Shown here: piece by piece, positions 7,331-17,000 of the stretch
Layout: each line of letters opens with the position of its first letter
How positions within the stretch are numbered: position 1 is the first letter of the stretch
IMG/VR virus record: IMGVR_UViG_3300022851_000090
Location: 1-27,777 of that record
Strand: one strand, 5' to 3'
Length of the DNA: 27,777 nucleotides
Source of the DNA: a virus
The notes under the pieces: model-generated
Told to the model about the DNA's origin: nothing
Databases searched by the model: none
Seen by the model: only the letters and a program-made list of their open reading frames with translations
Made by a program: the position numbers and the translations under genes

Positions 7331-7679
7331 TTATTCCGCAATGGCGGCAACAGCCGAAGCATTGATTAATCACTTCGGCGCAGTAACAACGATCGCCAGA
7401 ACAGCCGGCGCAACGTTCGACCCATCAACCGGAGGGTATACTGGCGGATCCGTTGAAACGCTGACGGGAAAAGGTGTGCGTATGCAGTTCGATAATAGCG
7501 AGTTGGATGGTGAAATTGTCAAACGCGGCGACTTCAGATTATTATTCGGCGCATCAACGGGTGCGCCGCAGGTCGATGATACCGTTACGTTTTCCGGTAA
7601 TGATTACAGGGTAATGCAGGTGTTGACAACATCACCTGCGGGAACAGCGGTGATGTATGACATTCACTGTAGACGTTAA
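7323..7679 (+). CDS. Putative head closure (stopper) protein
   Basis: A 118-residue protein with a beta-rich C-terminal half (FRLLFGASTGAPQVDDTVTF, then NDYRVMQVLTTSPAG). Size, position and the pattern 'GDxVxFxGxxYRVxxV' fit small head-closure proteins that close the connector after packaging. It starts at GTG 7323 overlapping the previous stop; an internal ATG at 7341 is an alternative without a better ribosome site. It overlaps the next gene by 23 bases. The assignment is from synteny more than sequence. Confidence 0.6.
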   Translation: MFDYSAMAATAEALINHFGAVTTIARTAGATFDPSTGGYTGGSVETLTGKGVRMQFDNSELDGEIVKRGDFRLLFGASTGAPQVDDTVTFSGNDYRVMQVLTTSPAGTAVMYDIHCRR

Positions 7680-8094
7680 AGCATGGGCGGATAAATCTGG
7701 TTTGGATTTGGTCCAGGCCAAACGCGCCGCCGCCATACAGATATTTGGCGCGGTTATAATGGCAACGCCAGTCGGCAACGCCAGCCAATGGCAGCGGCCA
7801 GGGTCGGCGCCACCAGGTTATGTTGGCGGCCGATTGCGCGGCAACTGGCAAGCAACGCTCGACACACCAGCAGCTACCCAGTTGGATATTATCGATGCGG
7901 GCGGTGGACTAACAATAAATAACGCTCAGGCGGCAATTGCCGGTGCTGTCGGTGATCAAAAGATTTACCTAACCAACAATCTACCTTATGCTAGTCGGAT
8001 TGAGTTTGGCGGCCATAGCAAACAGGCGCCGAGTGGGATGGTTCGCGTAAGTATTCTGGCATGGAATAACGCAGTAGAGGCCGCTATTAAATGA
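7657..8094 (+). CDS. Putative neck / tail-completion protein (HK97 gp10-like)
   Basis: A 145-residue protein with TPVGNASQWQRP and GYVGGRLRGNWQ followed later by NNLPYASRIEFGGHSKQAP. The motif 'TPVdTGxLRxxW ... YAxxIExG' typical of HK97 gp10-like neck proteins is recognisable (TPVG, GRLRGNW, YASRIEFGG). These proteins sit at the head-tail junction or help complete the tail. It lies between the head-closure and tail-terminator genes, as expected, and its stop overlaps the next ATG by 4 bases. Confidence 0.75.
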   Translation: MTFTVDVKAWADKSGLDLVQAKRAAAIQIFGAVIMATPVGNASQWQRPGSAPPGYVGGRLRGNWQATLDTPAATQLDIIDAGGGLTINNAQAAIAGAVGDQKIYLTNNLPYASRIEFGGHSKQAPSGMVRVSILAWNNAVEAAIK

Positions 8095-8507
8095 GTACAA
8101 TATTCGCCAGCATTAGCGCCGCGTTAGATGGTAGATTAAACACGTTGGCATCATTGCCGCCGGTTGCATGGCAAAATGTAGCGTATGAGCCGACAAGTGG
8201 GGTATTATATCTACGGCCAACACTGCTCCCGGCGCCAACGCAACAGGCTGGGCTAGGTGATGCCGGTCTCGATGAAAATCAAGGCATTTATCAAATAGAC
8301 ATTTTCGCGGCGGTCGGTGGCGGTCGCGGAGCGGCTGAGGCCCAGGCAGACTTGATCAGTGATCACTTTAAGCGAGGCACCAGTTTAACAAGTGCAGGTA
8401 CCAACGTTAGATTACGCGACGTATCCCGTACCGCTGGCATTGTAGATGGTGATCGTTTTGCCATCTCAATTTCAATAAATTACATGGCACATACGCCACC
8501 GAGGTAA
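8091..8507 (+). CDS. Putative tail terminator (DUF4128-like)
   Basis: A 138-residue protein beginning MSTIFASISAALDGRLNTLA with PPVAWQNVAYEPTSGVLYLR and then NQGIYQIDIFAAVGGGRGAA. This order (short N-terminal helix, VAWxNVxYxP, YLRP, G-x-YQIDIF) is what I associate with DUF4128, a family placed where lambda gpU-like tail terminators lie. The protein would cap the tail tube and join it to the head. The start ATG overlaps the previous stop (ATGA). The tail tube gene follows after 2 bases. Confidence 0.75.
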   Translation: MSTIFASISAALDGRLNTLASLPPVAWQNVAYEPTSGVLYLRPTLLPAPTQQAGLGDAGLDENQGIYQIDIFAAVGGGRGAAEAQADLISDHFKRGTSLTSAGTNVRLRDVSRTAGIVDGDRFAISISINYMAHTPPR

Positions 8508-8509
8508 TT

Positions 8510-9421
8510 ATGACAATCGCAACAGGTTCACGCCACGATTTAAGCTACATCGTAGAATCGACATTTGGCACAACACCAACATCATCGCCGGTACTTACAC
8601 CCATTCGACATACAGGTACAACGCTCGGTCTATCAAAGGACGCTATTGAATCCGAGGAACTGCGCCAGGACCGCCAAGTTGCAAATTTCCGACATGGCAA
8701 CAAGTCTGTCGGTGGTGACATTAACTTCGAGTTGTCCTACGGCACATTCGATGACTTGATCGAAGCGACGCTGTGCGGAACATGGGATACTGACGTTGTA
8801 CTCGCAGGCGTTACCCGGCGCAGTTTCACAATTGAGCGATTTCATGCCGATGTTGCAAAATACCTAAGATCGACCGGTTGCAATTTCAACAGCATGAGTT
8901 TGTCGATTGCACCTAATAGCATGGTTACAGGATCTTTCGGTATTATCGGTAAAAGTATGAGCGTATCAGCATCATTACTGGCCGGCGCAACATACGACGA
9001 CGACACAACGAGCGAGCCGTTTGATTCATTCACTGGTTCAATCACCGAGGGCGGCGGCTCAATCGCGACAATAACCTCGTTGGAGTTGACAGTAGACAAC
9101 GGCGCCGAGGCGCTTTATGTTGTCGGTAGTGATTCTACGTTGCTGCCATCAGTGGGCAAATCAATGGTAACCGGTACGGTCACCGCATACTTTGAAAATT
9201 CAACACTGATTGATAAGTTTATCGCGGAAACATCCAGCGCACTCGTCTTTGTACTGACGGACCTGGACGGTAGCAGTTACACCTTCACATTGCCCAACAT
9301 CAAATACAATTCAGGCAACCCTGAAGTTTCTGGACCCGGTGCTGTTACGGTATCGTTGGATTTTATCGCTTTGTATCACGCAGCAACAGCCAGCCAAATC
9401 AAAATCGAAAGAGCCGATTAA
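8510..9421 (+). CDS. Major tail tube protein
   Basis: A 303-residue protein, beta-rich with repeated Gly/Ser/Thr segments. The N-terminus (GSRHDLSYIVESTFGTTPTS) and the following ELRQDRQVANFRHGNKSVGG resemble phage tail tube proteins of the TTP family ('ES.FGTTP ... R...D.....G......G.i..El'). It would polymerise into the hollow tail tube around the tape measure. The position between the terminator and the chaperone genes is the standard one. The C-terminal half (residues about 150-250) could hold an Ig-like or second tube domain, but this is not certain. Confidence 0.82.
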   Translation: MTIATGSRHDLSYIVESTFGTTPTSSPVLTPIRHTGTTLGLSKDAIESEELRQDRQVANFRHGNKSVGGDINFELSYGTFDDLIEATLCGTWDTDVVLAGVTRRSFTIERFHADVAKYLRSTGCNFNSMSLSIAPNSMVTGSFGIIGKSMSVSASLLAGATYDDDTTSEPFDSFTGSITEGGGSIATITSLELTVDNGAEALYVVGSDSTLLPSVGKSMVTGTVTAYFENSTLIDKFIAETSSALVFVLTDLDGSSYTFTLPNIKYNSGNPEVSGPGAVTVSLDFIALYHAATASQIKIERAD

Positions 9422-9422
9422 T

Positions 9423-9776
9423 ATGGAAATATCCAGTCTATACACCGCTGAGGCCCATGAACATGGGTCTGATGTGCAGGTGATCAGTCCAGCAAACGGC
9501 GAGTTGACCGATTTCTATATCACCGTTGTTGGTCCGGACTCGAAACAGTACCGCGCAGCTGTGCGTAAGTTTCAGATGAAACTGCTCGAAAATATCGAGG
9601 GTGCTGATATCGAGTTGCTAGTATCGATCACTAAAGGCTGGCGTGGATTGAAGGACGGCAAAAAGGACGTTGAGTATAGTGATAAAGTCGCACGTAAACT
9701 GTACACCGACGCGCCATTTATTGCCGGCCAAATCGACCGCTTCATAGCAGACCGCAAAAATTTTACGCCGGGCTGA
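9423..9776 (+). CDS. Tail assembly chaperone, short form (gpG-like)
   Basis: A 117-residue product in the unshifted frame, starting at ATG 9423 directly after the tail tube stop. It lies between the tail tube and the tape measure, the place of the lambda gpG/gpGT pair. It is acidic and helical with YRAAVRKFQMKLL and ISVTKGWRG-like segments (LLVSITKGWRGLKDGKKDVE), recalling tail chaperones that bind the tape measure before tube assembly. The frame ends at TGA 9774-9776, 10 bases after a slippery heptamer. Confidence 0.8.
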   Translation: MEISSLYTAEAHEHGSDVQVISPANGELTDFYITVVGPDSKQYRAAVRKFQMKLLENIEGADIELLVSITKGWRGLKDGKKDVEYSDKVARKLYTDAPFIAGQIDRFIADRKNFTPG

Positions 9777-10099
9777 TCGGCGAACTAGAGATATTCGCCA
9801 CTTGGCAGTTTTGGGCGGCGGGTTTTGATAAAGGTTCAAAGGTCAGTCGGTTAGATAATCTAAAGCAAGTCGAGAAGTCAATCGGGCGGGAACCAAAAGA
9901 ACTAGCCGAGCGCCCTATGTTACGGGTTAAGTTGTTGCCCTATTGGGCTTTGTTCGTTGAGCTGAAAAATTCAGCAGATGGCGCGATCGGTTACAATGAT
10001 ATTTCTGCATATTCAGCCATTTATGGCGCGTTATCGGTTATAGAGGTTGATATGATACGCGCATTAGACCACTTGCATGCGAGGACCAACGATGGCTGA
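9423..10099 (+). CDS. Tail assembly chaperone, frameshifted long form (gpGT-like)
   Basis: If ribosomes slip back one base at 9758-9764, translation continues as NF-YAGLIGELEIFATWQFW and on to TGA at 10097-10099. The total is 225 residues. The extension is open back through the slippery site and has sensible protein character (AGFDKGSKVSRLDNLKQVEK and GYNDISAYSAIYGALSVIEV). It has no good start codon of its own before 9917. This is the arrangement of the classic gpG-gpT chaperones, in which the rarer fusion product links the tape measure to tail tube subunits. The stop overlaps the tape-measure start by 8 bases. Confidence 0.82.
9758..9764 (+). promoter_or_regulatory. -1 frameshift slippery heptamer A AAT TTT
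   Basis: In the zero frame the codons are AAA AAT TTT, so the heptamer A AAT TTT fits X XXY YYZ exactly. Slipping one base back joins the short chaperone frame to the downstream frame before the zero-frame stop at 9774. It sits inside a run of five A and four T. I did not identify a clear downstream pseudoknot by eye. Confidence 0.8.
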
Positions 10100-12395
10100 T
10101 GTATCCAATTTAACGATTAAGGTCGATTCGACCGGTGTGGCAACTGCATCCAAACGCCTCGACACCCTGACTGAATCAAGCAAGCGCACCGACACAACTG
10201 CCACCAACATGGCAAAGTCTATCGCCTTCGCCGAGACTGAAGCCCACAAGATGGCAAAAGGCATGGATCGGGCAGCCGACCGCCTTGTCACTCTGACGGA
10301 ATCAAGCAAGCGCACTGACAAAACCGTCATTAACATGGCAAAGTCCATCGGATTTGCCGAGGCAGAGGCCTATAAGATGGCTGCCGCGATGGAGCGATCC
10401 GGCAAGACAACCACAACAGCTGGGACAACATTCAAAAAAACAGCGGCTCAGTCGAACGTTGTTAAAGGCAGCTTCGGCGCCATGAAGGGTGCGACTCAAC
10501 AATTATCTTTTCAGTTACAGGACGTTGCAGTGCAAGCCCAAATGGGCACAAGCGCGTTTGTTATTCTCGGACAGCAGGGGCCGCAAATCGCGTCAATATT
10601 TGGACCAGGTGGAGCAGTATTCGGCGTATTGATTGCGCTCGGCGCGATGGTTGGCGGCACACTAGTTGCAGCATTCGGCGGCGCTGGTACGGGTGCTAAA
10701 GAACTAGAAGATGCCTTATCCAGGCTAGAGGGCCAGGTTGTACGCAACACAGGCGGCACCCTGGAGTTTGCCCGCGAACTAGAGAAGTTGGGCAGGATAT
10801 CCAGCGCCGCAGCGACAGCGCAGATCGTATCGGGTATGAACGCTGCCAGAACAGCCATCATCGGATCAACCGGCGCTATCGACGATATGGTCGATGGTAT
10901 TACTGGCATTGACCTGAGCAAATTCAACGAGGATATAGAGCGCCTCCGCCAACGCGGATTTAATAACTCCGACTTTGTAGCGCCTGTAAAAACATACTCA
11001 AACGCGGTGGGCGGCGTTACGGCGGCGTTGACCGAGATTAGCGAGGCATTGGGTATCACCCGTACAGAGGCTCTGGCATTCGCTCAAGCGGCAGGATCAC
11101 TGGACCCAAAGAACGTTGGTACATATAACGATCTGCGCGATGCGGTAGATGAAATCACCGGGGCGCAGCGTTCATTAACACCGGAGATGGATCAATTCCA
11201 TCTCGATATGAAACAGAACGATGGCGTTATCCGCGACGCCGCCGAAAGCCTGGCGTTTTTCAGGAAAAATCAACGATTATTGAAGGATGGCGGATCACTA
11301 ACCGGCTTGATTGAGGGCGATGCCGAGGCGGAAATAGCCAGACTGGAAAAGTTAGCAAAGGAAAAGGAGCGATTACGAGAGTCCGATGATAAGGCACTGG
11401 AACGGGCACAGAAAAAACAAGCGGACGCAGACTCTAGTGCGATTGAGTCGGCCAATAAGAAATATGAATCCCAAACAGTAGCCGCCGAGCGATACCTCGG
11501 GCAAGTCACCATGCTCGGGTTGAGCGAAGAGGCGGCGTTTGCCGAGCGCCAAACACGCATAACGACCAGGTTGGACCTAGAGCTTGCTAACCGAACATTG
11601 AGCGAGGAACAATACCAAGCTGGCATTACAGCATTAAAGCGCGAATCTGACCTTCGCGATCTCGATGCCCGCAGTGGATACTTGCTCGAGTGGCAAGAGC
11701 AGACCAACGAAGCACTGACCAACATGGATATGATGGGCGCAAACATGGCCCAAAATTTAACCACCAGTATGTCCGGCGCGTTTGAGTCAATCCTAACAGG
11801 TACCTCATCGGCAAAAGATGCGTTTAAAGAATTCGCCAGGGGCATGGCTGCATCAATGGTCGGCGCATTGGCAGATATGGCCGCGCAGTGGGTTGTATAC
11901 CAAGTCGTGCAAAAACTTGTCGGCAAGGCTGCCCAGGCAGGGGAGGCATCGGCTATGAGTTTAAACGCATCCGCAGCCGTCGCGATGGCGGGCCTTAACG
12001 CGTTTGCATCAACAGCGGCGATACCGATAGTCGGTCCGGGTTTAGCACCCGCAGCGGCTGCCGCTGCGATCGCAGCAACAACACCAATGGCAACCGCAGT
12101 TGCGGCCTTGTCTGGTGCCGCTGTAGGCGCCAGGGCACTGGGCGGACAGGTACGGGGCGGCGAATCATACCTCGTCGGCGAACGCGGTCCTGAGTTGCTG
12201 CACATGGGTACAAGTGGCCGCGTTGTGCCGAACGATAAAATGGGCGGCGGAGGTAGTGTTACGATAGTAAACAACGTTGACGCATCTGGCGGCGGTGCAG
12301 ACGTTGATATAAGAATTCAACAGGCGATGATTCAAACCAACCGCCAAACGGTGGCGCAGGTCCAAGACTTGCTACGCAGAGGGCGCCTAACATGA
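10092..12395 (+). CDS. Tail tape measure protein
   Basis: A 767-residue protein, the second longest of the late region. It has a helical N-terminus, a hydrophobic segment around residues 175-200 (GGAVFGVLIALGAMVGGTLV), a long charged helical middle (residues about 380-490) and an Ala-rich hydrophobic segment around residues 640-690. The C-terminus ends in GGGSVTIVNNVDASGGG then VQDLLRRGRLT. Tape measures set tail length and leave through the tube on infection. I start at ATG 10092 because GAGG lies 8 bases upstream; an ATG at 10077 is in frame but poorer. Residues 22-105 hold two tandem 42-residue repeats. Confidence 0.92.
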   Translation: MADVSNLTIKVDSTGVATASKRLDTLTESSKRTDTTATNMAKSIAFAETEAHKMAKGMDRAADRLVTLTESSKRTDKTVINMAKSIGFAEAEAYKMAAAMERSGKTTTTAGTTFKKTAAQSNVVKGSFGAMKGATQQLSFQLQDVAVQAQMGTSAFVILGQQGPQIASIFGPGGAVFGVLIALGAMVGGTLVAAFGGAGTGAKELEDALSRLEGQVVRNTGGTLEFARELEKLGRISSAAATAQIVSGMNAARTAIIGSTGAIDDMVDGITGIDLSKFNEDIERLRQRGFNNSDFVAPVKTYSNAVGGVTAALTEISEALGITRTEALAFAQAAGSLDPKNVGTYNDLRDAVDEITGAQRSLTPEMDQFHLDMKQNDGVIRDAAESLAFFRKNQRLLKDGGSLTGLIEGDAEAEIARLEKLAKEKERLRESDDKALERAQKKQADADSSAIESANKKYESQTVAAERYLGQVTMLGLSEEAAFAERQTRITTRLDLELANRTLSEEQYQAGITALKRESDLRDLDARSGYLLEWQEQTNEALTNMDMMGANMAQNLTTSMSGAFESILTGTSSAKDAFKEFARGMAASMVGALADMAAQWVVYQVVQKLVGKAAQAGEASAMSLNASAAVAMAGLNAFASTAAIPIVGPGLAPAAAAAAIAATTPMATAVAALSGAAVGARALGGQVRGGESYLVGERGPELLHMGTSGRVVPNDKMGGGGSVTIVNNVDASGGGADVDIRIQQAMIQTNRQTVAQVQDLLRRGRLT
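10155..10406 (+). repeat. Tandem duplication, two 126-base units in the tape measure gene
   Basis: Units at 10155-10280 and 10281-10406 encode RLDTLTESSKRTDTTATNMA... and RLVTLTESSKRTDKTVINMA..., both ending near ETEAHKMAKGM / EAEAYKMAAAM. The unit is exactly 42 codons. Bases are mostly identical with mainly third-position changes, so the copies have diverged under selection. Confidence 0.9.
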
Positions 12396-12991
12396 CAACA
12401 TACAGTTTCCCGGAATTGACGCCGAGCCAATCATCGTTTGAGTTAGTCACCAACACAAAAACCTTTCGATCACCGCTAACCAACGCAATCCAGACTTCCG
12501 GTCGGAAAGGCTCGCTCTGGCGCGTAACTATGACATTCAACAATTTGTTCGGCTCAGACCGGGCAGAAATGCAAGCATTCCTTGCCAAATTAAACGGCCA
12601 AGAACATAGGTTCTATTTGCAGGATCATTCATTCGCGCGGCGCGGTGCAGGCGGCGGGACACTACTTATCAACGGCGCTGACCAGTCTGGTAGCACACTT
12701 GTATGCGATGGAGCGACATTCTCCGTCTCCGATTACCTAATGTCCGGAGATTACGTGGCATTTAACAACGAACTGCACATGGTGACAGCGGATGCTGATT
12801 CCGATGGTAGCGGCGAAGTTTCCCTTTCGATCGCGCCACCGATCCGCAAGCAAACCAACGATAACGATGTGGTAGATTACTCGGTACCGGTCCTTGGTGT
12901 TTTTATACTGTCGTCAAAAGTATCCTGGGACAACAACCCAGGCATTAATTCATCATTTACAATTGAGGCGATCGAGGACGTTCTAGCATGA
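12392..12991 (+). CDS. Distal/minor tail protein
   Basis: A 199-residue protein overlapping the tape-measure stop by 4 bases (ATGA). The middle carries WRVTMTFNNLFGSDRAEMQA and FLAKLNGQEHRFYLQDHSFA, a pattern seen in siphovirus tail proteins encoded directly after the tape measure. By place it should be the distal tail or tail-tip adaptor that joins the tube to the tip complex. No enzyme motif was noticed. The exact family is not recognised with certainty. Confidence 0.65.
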   Translation: MTTYSFPELTPSQSSFELVTNTKTFRSPLTNAIQTSGRKGSLWRVTMTFNNLFGSDRAEMQAFLAKLNGQEHRFYLQDHSFARRGAGGGTLLINGADQSGSTLVCDGATFSVSDYLMSGDYVAFNNELHMVTADADSDGSGEVSLSIAPPIRKQTNDNDVVDYSVPVLGVFILSSKVSWDNNPGINSSFTIEAIEDVLA

Positions 12992-13611
12992 GTAGAGCAT
13001 TTGAGGCAGCCAGTGCGGCGGCATTTGCAGCGCCACACGTTAGCATTCTCACATTTGCGTACCTGGACTTTTCCAGTGGCATCGTGCGAGTACATAACGG
13101 CATCGGGACATATACCTGGGGTGGTTTCGATTGGCTGGGCGTTGGTGATTTTGGTGCGGTATCAGCATTAGAAGAAGGGTCAGACGTCAGCCCCTATGGT
13201 GTTACATTGACATTAAGCGCACTGGATTCAACGTTAGTTGGTGTAGCCATGACAGAAGATTATTACATGAGAGACGCGATTATATACATTGGGGCGCTTT
13301 CAGCCGACGACGAACTATTAAATACGCCGCTGCAGATGTGGGCTGGGCACATGGATGTTATGAATGTCAGTGCTGGTGTCGTTGGTGGCGACTCAATCAC
13401 GGTACAATGCGAGTCGGAATTATCGGCGTTTAACCGGTCATCAGGTTTGAAATATACCACCCAGGCGTTACAAGCCGCTTACACTGGCGACTTATTCTTT
13501 GATTTCCTACCGAAGATATCCGGCGCAAAAATCCGATGGAAATCGAACACCAGTGACTCGATCGCAGGTGGACCCAGCATAGGCCCGATAGACATTGGCT
13601 CGTTGTTTTGA
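12988..13611 (+). CDS. Minor tail-tip protein (distantly DUF2163-like)
   Basis: A 207-residue protein. The N-terminal part has FAYLDFSSGIVRVHNGIGTY and then TWGGFDWLGVGDFGAVSALE, a 'LDF.SG..R...G.G...W.G..W.GVG' pattern of phage tail-tip components. MWAGHMDV follows near residue 120, as in DUF2163-like proteins. It lies between the distal tail protein and a DUF6950-like hydrolase, a usual tail-tip cluster. It overlaps the upstream gene by 4 bases. The role in tip assembly is inferred from context. Confidence 0.65.
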   Translation: MSRAFEAASAAAFAAPHVSILTFAYLDFSSGIVRVHNGIGTYTWGGFDWLGVGDFGAVSALEEGSDVSPYGVTLTLSALDSTLVGVAMTEDYYMRDAIIYIGALSADDELLNTPLQMWAGHMDVMNVSAGVVGGDSITVQCESELSAFNRSSGLKYTTQALQAAYTGDLFFDFLPKISGAKIRWKSNTSDSIAGGPSIGPIDIGSLF

Positions 13612-13613
13612 AC

Positions 13614-14009
13614 ATGGCACCGAGTACAGCAGCAGTTATACACGCGCTAAACTCATGGAAAAAACGCGGATTTGAATATGGCAATTCGGATTGCTGCATA
13701 TTCGCGGCGCATGTTCTAACCGAGATCACCGGGCGCGATTACATCGCCCGATTTCAATACAGTAACGAAAAAGACGCGTCTGCATTAATACAAAAGCATG
13801 GCGACCTTTCCGGCCTGGTTAGTTATGCATTAGGCATAAAACCCGACGACAAATACATCGACGGCGACCCGGTTATGGTACGATTGCGAACAGTCGGCGA
13901 TGCGATGGGTATAAAGTTCGGAGAACACGCGGTTTGTCTGACTAGACACGGGTTAACGCGGGTTCATCATCGCCACATTATCGAGGGTTGGTCAGTATGC
14001 CACCAGTAA
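13614..14009 (+). CDS. DUF6950-like tail-tip protein (NlpC/P60-like fold)
   Basis: A 131-residue protein with FEYGNSDCCIFAAHVLTEIT (Asp-Cys-Cys near residue 23-25), ITGRDY, and a later HAVCLTRHG. The 'F.yG..DC..fAa......TG.D' motif is that of DUF6950/NlpC-P60-like phage proteins encoded just before the J-like tip. A Cys-His pair (C of DCC and H of EHAVC) could form a thiol-hydrolase site acting on peptidoglycan during entry. Some family members are degenerate, so activity is not certain. I start at ATG 13614; a TTG at 13608 overlapping the previous stop is an alternative. Confidence 0.75.
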   Translation: MAPSTAAVIHALNSWKKRGFEYGNSDCCIFAAHVLTEITGRDYIARFQYSNEKDASALIQKHGDLSGLVSYALGIKPDDKYIDGDPVMVRLRTVGDAMGIKFGEHAVCLTRHGLTRVHHRHIIEGWSVCHQ

Positions 14010-17000
14010 TCGCATTTGTCGCCGCCATTGGTACAGCCGCCGCAGGTCTTGTCGGGATTGCTGTTGTAGGCGGTGCCGCGTTTGCCGTTGGCGCCGCAAT
14101 TATTGTCGGCGGTACAATGCTCGTTACCAAACTGGCAAAGCCCGGCATAAACCAAGGCATCAAAGACAATGATCGCTCGCGGCAAGTCACAGCCAGGGGC
14201 ACAATCGAAAGCCAGAAAATAATTTACGGCGAGGCTCTGGTATCGGGTCCGCTTTCGTTTGTCGGTGTTAGCGGATCAGGCAATAAAAAACTGCATCACG
14301 TTGTGGCGCTGGCAGGGCACCCGGTCGAGGCAATCACAGAAATATGGCTCGACGATCAAATTATCACAGCGGCCAATATTGCCGGTGATAATTGGGTTGA
14401 GTCGGGTACATTCGCGCCGCTCGGTGGCGAGGATATTGTCAAGATAGTCAAGAATCTAGGCACATCAACGCAAGTGGCCGACACCGACCTGGTAGCAGGA
14501 TTCACCGGTTATACGTCAGATCACCGAGGCAGAGGTATTGCCAACATTGCAACAACATTCGTACTCAATAACTCAAGTCAGGAACTTTGGGACAAATACG
14601 CGCCCAACAACATCAAAGCCTTGGTGCAGGGGCGCAATGAGGTGTACGACCCGAGGCTAGATAGTACAGTAGGCGAAAGCCCTACGAGTGCAACATACCA
14701 GGCATACACCGACAACCCGGCGCTTTGCGTTGTGGACTATCTAGTTAATGCCAGGTTTGGCATGGGTATTGCTGTATCTAAAATCGACTGGGCGGCAGTA
14801 GTTACCGCAGCCGACGCATGCGACCAAACAGTGGCGATACCTACATCGGCAACACAAAAGCGATTCACCGCTAACGGCGTTTTGTTTGCAACGGATAAGC
14901 ACCAAATCAACATTAATAAATTGCTGTCGTCTATGAATGGAACGCTTATATACACCGGTGGGATTTACGTTGTCCGGGCGGGAATATACGAGGCGCCGAC
15001 CGAATCGCTGGATGAGGACGATTTGATTGGACCCATCACGGTCAAAACCAGCGTAGAAAGGTCAGAGCGGTTCAACACTTGCGGCGGCATTTTCATTGAC
15101 CCGGCACAACAGCATAAGTCAATGGAATTCCCAAAGGTCCAGCTTACCGCAGCGTTAAACCGCGACAATGGCGAGGTACTCGAGCGTGAGATAGATTTAC
15201 CGTTTACAAATTCGAGCTACATGGCGCAGCGCATCGCTAACAAGTTGGTTCAATTGAGCGACCAACAGAAAATAGTTAGCTTCCCCTGCAATCTCAGCGG
15301 GTTGCGGGTTGCCGTTGGGGATCGCGTCAATTTGACGGTTGAAGATTTCGGATGGACTAACAAGGTTTTTCGTTGTATGGCCTGGGCTTTCTCGGACAAC
15401 GGCGGCGTTGATTTAACATTGGTCGAAGATGATTCTGGCAGTTACGCGGATCCTGCGGAGGGTGCGTATTCAACGGTAACATCAACCGGTGTGATCGTTG
15501 ATGGTTTTCCAGGCGTACCTGACCCGCAGAATCTAGCCGCCGCAGCGGGCATCAAGTCGATAGACTTGAACTGGACCAACCCGGAGAACGTTAGCAAGTT
15601 TGCCGGCGTTATTTTATACGCATCGGAAACATCCGCATGGGGCGCGGCGGTTGAGATCGGGCGCGGTATGCTAACATCGTTCAAGCACGACGCTAGTACA
15701 ACAGCGGATCCGATCACTAATGGTGATGAACGGTGGTATTGGGTACGCGCAATCGGCACAGGATCATCCGGTCAGGTTCTATCCGACCGCAACCCAGACA
15801 ATGACACAAGCACCATTACCGCAACAGCGGCACTTAACCAGGCGCAGGCGGTCGAGTGGGCCGCTGTAGCTGATGGGGCGGGCAATCGACCAGACAACAA
15901 CGCAGATGTCACTGGCGAGAACACATTTGTACCAGCAGTCAGTTGGCCGTTTGCGGCGAGTTCGCTTGATGGGTTTTCGGCTACCAACAATTCAACTTTG
16001 GTTAGCCAAAACAACGGCACAGTTCGGTTGTCTGCAACGGGCTTAGACCCGATTCTCGAAAGCCCATCTGGATTAACGGTGGTAGGCGCAGACAACTTTA
16101 TTATCCGCGCTAGAGTATGGCGTATATCTGGCAGCACATGGGATGGAAAGCTGTTCTACTCAACAGCAGGGCATGCTTTTTCTGGCTCGTATTATAAGGA
16201 TCACAGCGACACGACAACCACAGGTCAATGGGTCATTATGGAGTGGGATATGTCGTCGCTTACTATTGGCGGCACAGATTGGATTGATAATACAATTCTA
16301 CAAATCAGGCTAGATTTGGGTTTCGGTTCAGGAGATGACTTTCTAATTGATTGGGTAACGATTGGCAGAAAAAGCGGAACTAGTGCGCCTGGCAATGCAG
16401 ACGTCACAGGCTTAAACACTTCACTCAACACAACCAACGTGGGCGGAACGGCAGCCGCTACAGTTGAATCAGGTGCGGCTTCGGGTGCTACGGCATCGCA
16501 GGCTACAGGTGTGGCCAACAATGCTGATGTAACTGGCTCAAACACTTCGAACAACACAAACAACGTAGGCGGAACAGCAGCCGCTACAGTTGAATCAGGT
16601 GCGGCTTCGGGTGCTACGGCATCACAAGCCACCGGGGTTGCCAATGGCGCCCAAGTCAATACCATAGATGCAGGAGATGGACTGGCCGCACTAGACTCAA
16701 CCGCAAATAATAAACTATCAGGTATCGCTACTGGTGCCACTATCAACATATCAACAACGGGTACAGCGTTTCCTGCGGGCGGTAACACTGGTGATTTTTA
16801 TCATCGTACTGGATCAACTGCGCCAGGTATTTATTTGAAGATACTTGGCGCTTGGATATTGACAGCCATAGACCCAACAGGAGATTTGATAGGTAAGATC
16901 AATGGCATTGCAGTCGCAACTGTAACGGCTGGCGCCTCATTGGGCGGTACATCATCGCAGGCTACAGGTGTGGCCAACAATGCAGATGTCACTGGCGAGA

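Noticed and set aside
9339-9422. 28-codon upstream extension of the tail chaperone
   Set aside because: It overlaps the end of the tail tube gene; ATG 9423 right after the tube stop fits better.
10511-11059. Antisense open frame (182 codons) in the tape measure gene
   Set aside because: Composition is that of a shadow frame, with no domain or upstream signals, unlike the antisense gene inside the intein.
11270-12274. Long antisense open frame (334 codons) under the tape measure gene
   Set aside because: It is Ala/Ser/Pro-rich, has no recognisable motif, ribosome site or start context, and mirrors the Ala-rich tape measure in a GC-favoured register.
16225-16788. Antisense open frame (187 codons) under the tail-tip repeats
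   Set aside because: Its internal repeats merely reflect the tandem repeats of the sense gene; no ribosome site or domain.
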